The notes under the pieces were generated by a model. It was given only the letters and a program-made list of their open reading frames with translations. It was not told the DNA's origin and did no database searches. Position numbers and translations under genes: made by a program. DNA of 64,000 nt from Clostridium lundense DSM 17049 (GTDB lineage: Bacteria > Bacillota > Clostridia > Clostridiales > Clostridiaceae), in NCBI RefSeq assembly GCF_000619945.1, contig NZ_JHVC01000001.1, forward strand, positions 496,001 through 560,000, in the 5' to 3' direction. Below are positions 50,722 to 59,138 of this stretch, piece after piece; the first letter of the stretch is position 1, and every line of letters starts with the position of its first letter.

Positions 50722-50796
50722 CGTGCTCGTATATGCTGGATAATATGGTTCCAGTGTTTCTACCAGGCAACCTTAAATAGCCTGACTATGGGTGTT
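50722..50796 (+). promoter_or_regulatory. Purine riboswitch aptamer, guanine class
   Basis: The conserved core is present: TATGC...GATAATATGG, GTTTCTACC, the second loop with ACCTTAAATA, and GACTATG closing. The nucleotide equivalent to position 74 is C (GACTA), which selects guanine over adenine. P1 is formed by CTCGTA and TATGGG with wobbles. It lies about 160 bases before the purine-catabolism operon and is followed by a terminator. Guanine aptamers usually act as OFF switches, which is odd before catabolic genes. Confidence 0.9.
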
Positions 50797-50868
50797 TATG
50801 TTATGATTTTACTTGTAAATTTTTAAATGTTTTAGTATTTGGTATATATAAGTCTAATCATGTATATA

Positions 50869-50903
50869 AACTCCTGAAGAAAATTCGGGAGTTTTTTATT
50901 TTT
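50869..50903 (+). terminator. Terminator of the guanine riboswitch
   Basis: AACTCCTGAA (50869-50878) pairs with TTCGGGAGTT (50884-50893), followed by TTTATTTTTT. It lies between aptamer and operon. The 3' side of the aptamer's P1 (GGTGTT) can pair with AACTCC at five of six positions, a possible antiterminator. The rest of 50572-50720 shows no gene. Confidence 0.85.
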
Positions 50904-50958
50904 TAAGAACTTATACAAGTTACTAAAATAAATATATCAGATTAAAGGAGAGATTTTT

Positions 50959-52323
50959 ATGAGTCAAGTTTTACTAAAAGATGCTTATATAATAACCATG
51001 AATGATTCTAGACAAGTATATGAAAAGGGAGATTTACTTATTGAAAATGATAGAATAATAGAAGTTGGACATGTTTCTATTGATAAAATAAAAGGTGATG
51101 CAGAGATTATAGATTGTAAAGGAAAAATAGTAATGCCAGGCCTTTCAAATACACATGTACACATGACACAGCAACTTGGACGTGGACTTGGGGATGATGT
51201 GGATCTTTTAACATGGCTTAGAGAAAGAATATGGCCTTATGAGAGTAGTATGAGTGAAGAAGAACAATATATATCAGCATTAGCATGCTGTATAGAAATG
51301 ATAAAGTCAGGAGTTACATCTTTTGCAGAATCAGGGGGCTTTCATATAGATGGATTGGGTAAAGCTGTAGAAAAAATAGGTATTAGGTGTGCACTTGCTC
51401 GTTCTACTATGGATACAGGTGAAGGACTTCCACTTAACTGGAGAGAAAGCACAGACTATACATTAAACAAACAAATAGAAGCTTATGAAAAATGGAATAA
51501 CAAAGGGGATGACCGCATTAAATACTGGTTTGCAATAAGAACAATATTTAATGCAACAGATGAGTTATTAATTAGAACTAAGGAACTTGCGGATAAATAT
51601 AAAACAGGAGTGCATATGCATATAGCAGAGATTCCAGAGGAAATTGATTATGTAAAAGAAAGAACAGGTGGAGATTCAACTGTAGAGCATTTATCTAAAA
51701 TAGGGTTTTTAGATAAAAATATATTAGGTGCGCATACAGTTTGGCTTACTGATAAGGAAGTTGACTTATTTCGTTTACACAATGTGAAGTCATCTCACAA
51801 TCCAGCAGCAGCAATGAAAGTTTTAGGATTTGCAAAAGTTTATGAAATGCTTAAAAAGGGAATTGTAGTATCTATTGGTACAGATGGTGCACCATGTAAT
51901 AATAGAATGGATATGATGGATGAAATGTATCTTACAGCACTAATTCATAAAGGAAGAACACTAAATCCCAAAGCAGTTCCAGCAGAAACCATACTCCAAA
52001 TGGCAACTATAAATGGTGCAAAAACACTTCTTCAAGAAGATGAGATAGGAAGCCTTCAAGAGGGAAAGAAAGCAGATCTTATAATTATAAATCCAAGAGG
52101 AATAGGAAGTATGCCACTACATGATCCAATAGCAAATATAGTTTATTCAATGCATTCAACAAATGTTCAATCTACCATGTGTAATGGTAAATGGATAATG
52201 AAGGATAGAAAAATAACATTTATATCAGAAGAGGATGTATTAAATGAAGCAGAAAAGATGGCAGATGCAATAAGAAAAAGAGCAGGTATAATCCTTCCTG
52301 ATCGATTTCCAACAATAAGATAA
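50959..52323 (+). CDS. Amidohydrolase family deaminase (candidate guanine deaminase)
   Basis: 454 residues of the amidohydrolase superfamily. Metal ligands: N-T-H-V-H (HxH, about residues 64-68), H-M-H-I-A-E, the H in G-A-H-T-V-W, and D in S-I-G-T-D-G-A-P. The sequence is of the MtaD/SsnA/AtzB group that deaminates purine-like rings. Guanine riboswitch control and the following xanthine-dehydrogenase-like genes suggest guanine to xanthine, but adenosine-type or S-adenosylhomocysteine substrates are possible from sequence. AAAGGAGAG precedes the start. Confidence 0.8.
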   Translation: MSQVLLKDAYIITMNDSRQVYEKGDLLIENDRIIEVGHVSIDKIKGDAEIIDCKGKIVMPGLSNTHVHMTQQLGRGLGDDVDLLTWLRERIWPYESSMSEEEQYISALACCIEMIKSGVTSFAESGGFHIDGLGKAVEKIGIRCALARSTMDTGEGLPLNWRESTDYTLNKQIEAYEKWNNKGDDRIKYWFAIRTIFNATDELLIRTKELADKYKTGVHMHIAEIPEEIDYVKERTGGDSTVEHLSKIGFLDKNILGAHTVWLTDKEVDLFRLHNVKSSHNPAAAMKVLGFAKVYEMLKKGIVVSIGTDGAPCNNRMDMMDEMYLTALIHKGRTLNPKAVPAETILQMATINGAKTLLQEDEIGSLQEGKKADLIIINPRGIGSMPLHDPIANIVYSMHSTNVQSTMCNGKWIMKDRKITFISEEDVLNEAEKMADAIRKRAGIILPDRFPTIR

Positions 52324-52348
52324 AGAATATTTAAGGAGGAATAAAATA

Positions 52349-53146
52349 GTGTTCACTATAATGGATTTAGTTCAACCACAAACAATTGAAGAAGCTTATT
52401 CAATACTTATTTCTAGAAGAAGTAATACTGTTTTAGGTGGATGTGTATTTTTAAAAATGGGAAAGAAGAACATAGGAACAGCTATTGATTTATCTAGATT
52501 AAATTTAAATTATATTATAGATGAAGAAGAATATATAAAGATAGGTGCGGAGACTACATTTAGAGATTTAGAGGTAAGTCCTATAATAAATAATAATTTT
52601 AATGGTGCTTTATGTGATTCAGTAAAAAATATAATAGGTGTTCAATTTAGAAATATAGTTACTGTGGGAGGTACTGTGTTTTCGAAGTATGGCTTTTCAG
52701 ATTTAATTACTGCACTTTTAGCTTTAGATACGGAAGTAGAGCTATACAGGGGAGGAAGAATGTCACTAGATGATTTTTTAGTAAGACCTTATGAAAAGGA
52801 CATTCTTTGTAATATATATTTAAAAAAGAATGGAAGAAAAGCTGTATATAAAAGCTTTAGAAATTCTTTAAGTGATTATGCAATACTAAATGTATCTGTA
52901 TCTGAACTTAATCATCAATGGAAGATTGTTGTAGGAGCAAAACCTATGGTTGCCAGTATTGCTAAAAAGGCTTCTGAATTATTATCAAAAGAAGAAATAA
53001 ATGAAGCTAGTATTGAACAGGCAGCAAAAGTTGCTTCAGAGGAATTGAGTTTTGGAAGTAATATGAGAGCTTCTTCTGAATATAGAAAAGCAATTTGTAG
53101 CACGCTAGTTAAAAGGGCAATTATGGAGGTGGTACAATGCAAATAG
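52349..53146 (+). CDS. Molybdenum hydroxylase FAD-binding subunit (XdhB-like)
   Basis: 265 residues, GTG start behind AAGGAGG. An FAD-binding PCMH-type N-terminal domain (A-Y-S-I-L..., G-G-C-V-F-L-K-M-G, then I-K-I-G-A-E-T-T-F-R-D-L and N-I-V-T-V-G-G-T-V) and the CO-dehydrogenase flavoprotein C-terminal domain are visible. It would pass electrons from the Fe-S subunit to the acceptor. Its stop overlaps the next gene by 10 bases. Confidence 0.88.
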   Translation: MFTIMDLVQPQTIEEAYSILISRRSNTVLGGCVFLKMGKKNIGTAIDLSRLNLNYIIDEEEYIKIGAETTFRDLEVSPIINNNFNGALCDSVKNIIGVQFRNIVTVGGTVFSKYGFSDLITALLALDTEVELYRGGRMSLDDFLVRPYEKDILCNIYLKKNGRKAVYKSFRNSLSDYAILNVSVSELNHQWKIVVGAKPMVASIAKKASELLSKEEINEASIEQAAKVASEELSFGSNMRASSEYRKAICSTLVKRAIMEVVQCK

Positions 53147-53586
53147 ACATTACAGTAAATGGGAAAAAACATTCTTTAGACATTGACAAGGACGAATTTT
53201 TACTAGATACGTTAAGACAGGCAGGATATTTAAGCGTGAAAAGGGGATGTGATACTAGCTGTTGTGGATTATGCACAGTTTGGCTAGAGGGAAAACCAAT
53301 TCTTTCATGTTCAACTCTTTCAATAAGAGCAAATGGTAAAAATGTAACTACCATTGAAGGGCTTCAGGAGGAAGCAGAAAAATTTGCAAACATTTTTACC
53401 AGAGAAGGAGCAGAACAATGTGGTTTCTGCAGTCCGGGCTTTGTTATGACTGTTATAGCCATGAAAAAAGAGTTTAATAATCCAACGGATGATGAAATAA
53501 AACATTATTTAGCTGGTAATCTTTGTAGATGTACAGGATATATGGGACAATTAAGAGCAGTTAAAAAGTATTTGGAGGTAGAATAA
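53137..53586 (+). CDS. Molybdenum hydroxylase [2Fe-2S] subunit (XdhC/CoxS-like)
   Basis: 149 residues. The N-terminal plant-type ferredoxin cluster is in C-D-T-S-C-C-G-L-C with a distal C in L-S-C; the second cluster uses C-G-F-C and C-R-C-T-G-Y in the all-helical C-terminal domain. This is the standard two-cluster small subunit of xanthine dehydrogenase-type enzymes. GGAGGTGG precedes the ATG within the previous gene. Confidence 0.93.
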   Translation: MQIDITVNGKKHSLDIDKDEFLLDTLRQAGYLSVKRGCDTSCCGLCTVWLEGKPILSCSTLSIRANGKNVTTIEGLQEEAEKFANIFTREGAEQCGFCSPGFVMTVIAMKKEFNNPTDDEIKHYLAGNLCRCTGYMGQLRAVKKYLEVE

Positions 53587-53588
53587 TA

Positions 53589-55862
53589 ATGAAAGTTGTA
53601 GGAAAACCATATACTAAGATTGATGGAATGTCTATTGCCACTGGTAAGCCTGTATATACTGAAGATTTAGCTCCCAAGGATGCTCTTTGTATTAAAATTT
53701 TAAGAAGTCCTTATGCTTATGCAAGGATTAAATCTATAGATACTTCAAATGCAGAGAAAATTGAAGGTGTTGAATGTATTTTAACCTATAAGGATGTTCC
53801 TAAAAATAGATTTACTCTGGCTGGACAAACTTATCCAGAACCATCTCCTTATGATAGACTTATACTTGACGAAATAGTAAGATATGTGGGAGATGAAGTA
53901 GCTATTATAGCTGCAGTGGATGAAAAAACAGCTTTAAAAGCTATCAAATTAATAAAGGTGAAATATGAGGTCTTTGATGCTGTTCTTGATTTTGAAAAAG
54001 CAATAGATAACCCTACAGTTATTCATAGAGAAGATGATTTGCATTGTAATATAGATATTGGAATGCAGCAAGAAAGAAATATAGTATGTACTCATAATGT
54101 GGAATTTGGCCATGTAGAAGAGGAAATTAAAAAATGTGCTGTAGTAATAGAGAGAACCTATTATACCCAGGCTCAAGTACATGCTATGATGGAAACTTAT
54201 AGGGCATTCAGTTATATTGATCATACAGGAAGACTAGTGGTTGTATCATCAACACAAATACCTTTCCATGTAAGAAGACAACTTTCAAGAGCTTTAGGTA
54301 TATCAGCAAGTAAAATAAGAGTTATAAAACCAAGATTAGGAGGAGGCTTTGGAGGAAAGCAAACAGGTGCTGTTGAAATATTTACAGCTATAGTTACATG
54401 GAAAACTGGAAAGCCTTCAATGATAATTTATGATAGAAAAGAAACTTTTACTTGCACTACTGGTAGACATGCTATGAGATTAAAAGTAAGACTTGGAGCT
54501 GACACAGAAGGTTTGATTAGAGTTGTTGACATAGAAGGGTTATCAGATACAGGAGCTTATGGAGAACATGCTTGCACTACATTTTGGGTGGTAGGAGAAA
54601 AGACATTACCTCTTTATAAAGCCACTGCCCTTAAGTTTAGTGGCAATGTAGTTTATACAAATAAAGTTACAGCAGGAGCATTTAGAGGTTATGGAGCAAC
54701 ACAAGGAACCTTTGCTCTGGAATCTACATTAAATGAATTAGCAGTAAAATTAAATATGGATCCAACGGAAATAAGATTGAAAAACTTAATGAGACAAGGG
54801 GAAAAGTCTATTGCATTTGGTGGAGAAACTTTTTATAGCTCAACCTTAGATAAATGTATTGAAAAGGGTAAAGAGATGATCCACTGGAATGAAAAATATC
54901 CTTCAAAAGAAGTAGCTCCTAACAAGGTTAGAGGAGTAGGTATGGCAATTACAATGCAAGGATCAGGTATTGCAAATATTGATGCTGCTTCAGCAGAAAT
55001 AAGAGTAAATGAAGATGGAAGCTATACATTACTAATAGGTTCCACGGATATGGGTACTGGTAGTGATACTATTCTTTCACAGATGGCTTGTGAAGTGCTT
55101 AACACATCAATGGAAAATATAACTGTTATTGCAGCAGATACTGATGTATCACCTTATGATCCAGGTTCTTATGCTTCAAGTACTACTTATGTTACAGGAA
55201 TGGCAGTAGTAAGAGCAGCAGAGGAGCTTTTGGGAAAGATAAAGGAAGCAGCGGCAAGAGTATTAAAAATTTCAAAAGAACATGTGGATTTTGATGGAGA
55301 AGCAATAATAGTAAATGATAAAAAAGAATTAACCTTAGGGGAGTTAGCCCAGAATGTTATAGTTGGTCCTAATTCAAAGCAGCTTACAGGTATGGGAACT
55401 TACGGTAGTGAAATTTCTCCACCTCCTTTTGTGGCAGGTTTTGCAGAAGTTGAAGTTGATAAGGAAACAGGAAAAACAGAGCTTATTGATTATGTTGCAG
55501 TAGTGGACTGTGGAACTGTAATAAATCCTAACCTTGCAAGAATACAGGCTGAAGGCGGAATAGTACAAGGAATAGGATTAGCAATGTATGAAGATGTAAA
55601 ATATAATTATAAAGGTAAGATGGATACAGATTCATTTATGCAATATAAGATACCTTGTAGAAAAGATATTAATAGTGTAAGGGTAGAATTTGAGGAAAGC
55701 TATGAGCCATCAGGACCTTTTGGAGCGAAATCTATAGGGGAGGTAGTAATAAATACTCCAGCTCCTGCAATAGCAGCTGCAATATATAATGCGGTAGGAG
55801 TTAATATAAGAACATTACCTATAACTCCAGAAAAGGTATTTATGGCTATGCATGAAAAGTAA
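53589..55862 (+). CDS. Molybdenum hydroxylase large subunit (xanthine dehydrogenase-like)
   Basis: 757 residues with the aldehyde oxidase/xanthine dehydrogenase a/b hammerhead at the N-terminus and the molybdopterin-binding domain after it. Visible motifs are G-G-G-F-G-G-K-Q, A-F-R-G-Y-G-A-T-Q-G and the active-site glutamate in G-A-K-S-I-G-E. It hydroxylates a purine ring such as xanthine or hypoxanthine. The adjacent yqeC raises the possibility of a selenium-containing Mo centre. It begins two bases after the Fe-S subunit gene. Confidence 0.9.
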   Translation: MKVVGKPYTKIDGMSIATGKPVYTEDLAPKDALCIKILRSPYAYARIKSIDTSNAEKIEGVECILTYKDVPKNRFTLAGQTYPEPSPYDRLILDEIVRYVGDEVAIIAAVDEKTALKAIKLIKVKYEVFDAVLDFEKAIDNPTVIHREDDLHCNIDIGMQQERNIVCTHNVEFGHVEEEIKKCAVVIERTYYTQAQVHAMMETYRAFSYIDHTGRLVVVSSTQIPFHVRRQLSRALGISASKIRVIKPRLGGGFGGKQTGAVEIFTAIVTWKTGKPSMIIYDRKETFTCTTGRHAMRLKVRLGADTEGLIRVVDIEGLSDTGAYGEHACTTFWVVGEKTLPLYKATALKFSGNVVYTNKVTAGAFRGYGATQGTFALESTLNELAVKLNMDPTEIRLKNLMRQGEKSIAFGGETFYSSTLDKCIEKGKEMIHWNEKYPSKEVAPNKVRGVGMAITMQGSGIANIDAASAEIRVNEDGSYTLLIGSTDMGTGSDTILSQMACEVLNTSMENITVIAADTDVSPYDPGSYASSTTYVTGMAVVRAAEELLGKIKEAAARVLKISKEHVDFDGEAIIVNDKKELTLGELAQNVIVGPNSKQLTGMGTYGSEISPPPFVAGFAEVEVDKETGKTELIDYVAVVDCGTVINPNLARIQAEGGIVQGIGLAMYEDVKYNYKGKMDTDSFMQYKIPCRKDINSVRVEFEESYEPSGPFGAKSIGEVVINTPAPAIAAAIYNAVGVNIRTLPITPEKVFMAMHEK

Positions 55863-55916
55863 ATTTATAAAATAGAGCACATAATAAAAAAGTGTTCTGC
55901 ATTTTTAGGGGGAGTT

Positions 55917-56648
55917 ATGAAGAAGATATTTAATTTAAATAAAAATGATCTTATATCAATAGTTGGAGCAGGAGGCAAAACAAGCCTTATGTTCTCTTTG
56001 GCAGAAAATTTAAGAAGTGATAATAAAGTACTTGTTACTACAACAACTAAAATTTTTCTTCCACGTATGAGTCAATATGATTTTATAACTGTTGGGGAAG
56101 AAGAAATTTCAACTTCTAGTGATTTAAATGAAAAAGGAATATATGTTTATGGTAAAGAAATAAATTCACAGAATAAACTTATAGGTATAGATAAAGAGGT
56201 ATGTAGTAAACTTAAAAATTATTTTGACTATGTACTAGTTGAAAGTGATGGTTCAAAAGAGAAACTATTGAAGGGGTGGAAAGAATGTGAGCCTGTGGTA
56301 CCAACTGGCACTAATAAGACTATAGGTGTATTTGATATAAGTACCATAGGAAAGATTATAGATAATGATTTAGTCCATAATGTAGAGGAATTTTTAAATA
56401 TTACGGGAGCATCCGTTTATGAAAATATGACCATAGATTATGCAGCAAAGTTAATATTGCATGAAAAAGGACTTTTTAAAAACTCTTGTGGCGAAAGGAT
56501 ACTTTTTATTAATAAGGCAGAGAATTATGAGGATACATTACTTTCATATAGATTAAAGAAAGTTATAGAGAGTATGAATGAAGAATATATTAAGCTCATT
56601 GTGGCTGGAAGTGCAAAATATAATATATATAAAAAAATAGATAGTTAA
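55917..56648 (+). CDS. yqeC: Selenium cofactor biosynthesis protein YqeC
   Basis: 243 residues, a P-loop-like protein with V-G-A-G-G-K-T-S (about residues 17-24), then V-L-V-T-T-T-T-K-I-F and V-E-S-D-G-S, the pattern of YqeC. The family occurs with selenium-dependent molybdenum hydroxylases and is thought to act in maturation of their labile selenium cofactor. It is the last gene of the operon, 54 bases after the Mo subunit. selD and yqeB are not in view. Confidence 0.85.
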   Translation: MKKIFNLNKNDLISIVGAGGKTSLMFSLAENLRSDNKVLVTTTTKIFLPRMSQYDFITVGEEEISTSSDLNEKGIYVYGKEINSQNKLIGIDKEVCSKLKNYFDYVLVESDGSKEKLLKGWKECEPVVPTGTNKTIGVFDISTIGKIIDNDLVHNVEEFLNITGASVYENMTIDYAAKLILHEKGLFKNSCGERILFINKAENYEDTLLSYRLKKVIESMNEEYIKLIVAGSAKYNIYKKIDS

Positions 56649-56665
56649 TATTTTTTAGCATAGAA

Positions 56666-56712
56666 AAATGGAAAAGCACCAGTGTTAAGAACAGGGGACT
56701 TTTCCATTTCCT
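56666..56712. terminator. Terminator between converging yqeC and queC
   Basis: AAATGGAAAAG (56666-56676) pairs with CTTTTCCATTT (56699-56709). It can serve both strands. Confidence 0.75.
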
Positions 56713-56760
56713 ATATGGATATTAAGAAATTTAATCTCAATATAAAATATTAAATTAATT

Positions 56761-57420
56761 TTATAGATGCATTTTTTTAAATTCTAAGTATCCATTTTTT
56801 CTTAATTTACATGCAGGACATTCTCCGCAACCATTACCTTTTATTCCATTATAACAAGTTAAAGTTTCTTCTTTAACTATGGAAAGAACACCTAAATCAT
56901 AAGCCATTTTCCAGGTTTCTGCTTTATTAATCCACATTAAAGGAGTGAGAAGCTCAAATTCATAATCCATAGCCAAGTTTAATGTAACATTTAAAGATTT
57001 TATAAATACATCTCTACAATCTGGATATCCACTAAAATCACTTTGAGATACTCCGGTTATAATTGTATTTATTCCTCTTTGTTTTGCAAAAACTGCAACA
57101 AAGGTTAAAAATAACATGTTTCTACCATCTACGAAGGAATTAGGTACACCATCTATAGGTGCATCTTTATCCACTTGTATATCTTGTCTAGTTAATGAAT
57201 TAGGTGCTAATTGATTTAACAAATTTAAATCTAAAATATGGTGTTCTACATTATATTTTTTACATATATCCTTTGCACATTGTAACTCTAATTTATGCTT
57301 TTGGTTATAATCAAAAGATACTGCTATAACTTCTTTATATTTTTTCTTTGCCCAAAATAAACAAGTTGTACTATCTTGGCCACCACTGAAAACTACTACT
57401 GCTTTTTCTTTATTCATCAT
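56761..57420 (-). CDS. queC: 7-cyano-7-deazaguanine (preQ0) synthase QueC
   Basis: 219 residues. PP-loop F-S-G-G-Q-D-S-T-T near residues 11-19; D-G-R-N-M-L-F-L-T; and the C-terminal zinc site C-Y-N-G-I-K-G-N-G-C-G-E-C-P-A-C. It converts 7-carboxy-7-deazaguanine to preQ0 with ATP and ammonia. Last gene of the preQ1-controlled operon; starts 19 bases after folE. An adjacent ATG (57417) is an alternative start. Confidence 0.96.
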   Translation of the reverse strand: MMNKEKAVVVFSGGQDSTTCLFWAKKKYKEVIAVSFDYNQKHKLELQCAKDICKKYNVEHHILDLNLLNQLAPNSLTRQDIQVDKDAPIDGVPNSFVDGRNMLFLTFVAVFAKQRGINTIITGVSQSDFSGYPDCRDVFIKSLNVTLNLAMDYEFELLTPLMWINKAETWKMAYDLGVLSIVKEETLTCYNGIKGNGCGECPACKLRKNGYLEFKKMHL

Positions 57421-57439
57421 ATGTCACCGTCCCTTTATG

Positions 57440-58027
57440 CTATTTATAAAGCATCATTAATTTATTATTTAAGATTACATCACTATTAAATTTTCCTCTT
57501 AAAGTAGTGGAGATTGTTTTAGTACCTGGTTTTCTTATACCTCTAGTAGTCATGCATCCATGTTCTCCTTCAATGATTACAGCTACATCCTCTGAACCAG
57601 TTACCTTTTGTATAATATAAGCTATATCTGTTCCTATTCTTTCCTGAAGTTGCAATCTTTTGCCTACCATATCAGCTATTCTTGCAATTTTACTTAAACC
57701 AATAATTTTTTTATTAGGAATATATGCTACTGCTACTTTCATGTTGTACATTAATGCTAAGTGATGTTCACAATGACTAAATATTTCTATGTCCTTCATT
57801 AGTACTATATCATTAGTGTTTTCTTCTACTGACAAGTCATCTTCAAAGGTTTTATTAAACATTTCAGCAATTTCATCATTACTGTAACACATTCCTTCAA
57901 ATATTTCTGCATACATTTTAGCTACACGGTTAGGTGTATCCTTAAGTCCTTCTCTATTAGGATCATCACCTAAAGCTATTAAAATACCTTTTATATGCTC
58001 CTCAATTGCTTTTACATCAATGGCCAT
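57440..58027 (-). CDS. folE: GTP cyclohydrolase I FolE
   Basis: 195 residues, typical FolE length. Zinc-binding C and H residues in H-C-E-H-H-L, catalytic V-A-Y-I-P, Q-E-R-I-G-T and the late E-G-E-H-G-C-M-T-T-R-G-I motif are present. It makes 7,8-dihydroneopterin triphosphate, the entry substrate for QueD, which explains its place in a queuosine operon; it also could feed folate. Its start is two bases from the queE stop. Confidence 0.95.
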   Translation of the reverse strand: MAIDVKAIEEHIKGILIALGDDPNREGLKDTPNRVAKMYAEIFEGMCYSNDEIAEMFNKTFEDDLSVEENTNDIVLMKDIEIFSHCEHHLALMYNMKVAVAYIPNKKIIGLSKIARIADMVGKRLQLQERIGTDIAYIIQKVTGSEDVAVIIEGEHGCMTTRGIRKPGTKTISTTLRGKFNSDVILNNKLMMLYK

Positions 58028-58029
58028 AT

Positions 58030-58695
58030 TTATACACCTCTCTCATTTGGATCCCAAATAATTTTATGAAGTTGGATTTGAAGATTAACACCATTCATTT
58101 TGTTAGCTTTCATAAATTCTACAATATTATCCATAGAAATTTTTCCGAACACTGGACTAATGTACAGATTGGTTTTATCTACAAGATTATATTTATCTAT
58201 TATGTGTTTAGTCTTTTGTAAATCTTCTATAGTTCCAGATACAAATTTAACTGTATCTTTTTTGGTTAAATACTTAAAGTTGCCTAACTCCATTTTACCT
58301 TCCATGTTGCTTGAAGTCAGCTTGTAATCCATAGTAAAGCTAGGTGGATTTTCTAAATTAGAAAATTTATCTATTAAAACACTACCATTAGTTTCTATTT
58401 CCACATGAAGTTTTTTATCCTTGGAGATTATTTCTAATAATTCTATTAGTCCTTCTTGAAGAAGGGGTTCTCCACCAGTTAAAGTTACATTTCTAACTCC
58501 TGTAGATTTTATATATTCATAAATGTCTTTAGAAGTCATCCACTCATAAGAAGCATCCTTTTTATTTGCCCAAGCTGTATCACAATAACTACAATTTAAA
58601 TTACAACCTGCAAACCTTATAAATACTGCTAATTGTCCTGAAAGAGTACCTTCTCCATTTATACTTATAAATTTTTCAACTACTTTAAATTGCAT
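58030..58695 (-). CDS. queE: 7-carboxy-7-deazaguanine synthase QueE
   Basis: 221 residues, a radical SAM enzyme with the cluster motif C-N-L-N-C-S-Y-C (CxxxCxxC) in R-F-A-G-C and the GGE-type T-G-G-E-P-L. It rearranges 6-carboxy-tetrahydropterin to 7-carboxy-7-deazaguanine. It lies one base after the queD stop, consistent with coupled translation. Confidence 0.95.
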   Translation of the reverse strand: MQFKVVEKFISINGEGTLSGQLAVFIRFAGCNLNCSYCDTAWANKKDASYEWMTSKDIYEYIKSTGVRNVTLTGGEPLLQEGLIELLEIISKDKKLHVEIETNGSVLIDKFSNLENPPSFTMDYKLTSSNMEGKMELGNFKYLTKKDTVKFVSGTIEDLQKTKHIIDKYNLVDKTNLYISPVFGKISMDNIVEFMKANKMNGVNLQIQLHKIIWDPNERGV

Positions 58696-58696
58696 C

Positions 58697-59128
58697 TTAT
58701 ATTACCTCACTTTCTTCATATATGGCACCATTAGTAGGGGTTTCATAAACTGTAGCTCTTTTTATGTTATAACCTTTATTTTTCATGATTTTAAAGAAAA
58801 ATGTTGCAAAGTTTTCAGCTGTTGGCCTAAAATTTACATTAATTACTTTAAAACCATCTGAAGTAATGCAATTTAAGGTTTCATACCGCATAGTTCCTTC
58901 TTGAATAATCAAGGCGTGATCATAATGATCTACCATTTCTTTAACATCTTTTTTTAAATCACCAAAATCTATTACCATACCATCAAGTTGACCGCCTTCT
59001 ATCAAAGTAGCTGATTGAACTTCAATTTGTACTTTCCATCTATGTCCATGGATATTTCCACATTTCCCTTCGTATCCAGCAAGAAAATGGGCACTATCAA
59101 AGCTATGTTCTGCTTTTAAAATATACAT
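58697..59128 (-). CDS. queD: 6-carboxytetrahydropterin synthase QueD
   Basis: 143 residues, QueD/PTPS family. Zinc histidines are in F-D-S-A-H-F and G-N-I-H-G-H, with the catalytic C-G-N motif in E-G-K-C-G-N and D-H-A-L further on. It converts dihydroneopterin triphosphate to 6-carboxy-tetrahydropterin. Its ATG lies 10 bases after the stop of the activase-like gene, so it shares the preQ1 operon. Confidence 0.94.
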   Translation of the reverse strand: MYILKAEHSFDSAHFLAGYEGKCGNIHGHRWKVQIEVQSATLIEGGQLDGMVIDFGDLKKDVKEMVDHYDHALIIQEGTMRYETLNCITSDGFKVINVNFRPTAENFATFFFKIMKNKGYNIKRATVYETPTNGAIYEESEVI

Positions 59129-59138
59129 ATGCTTCCTC

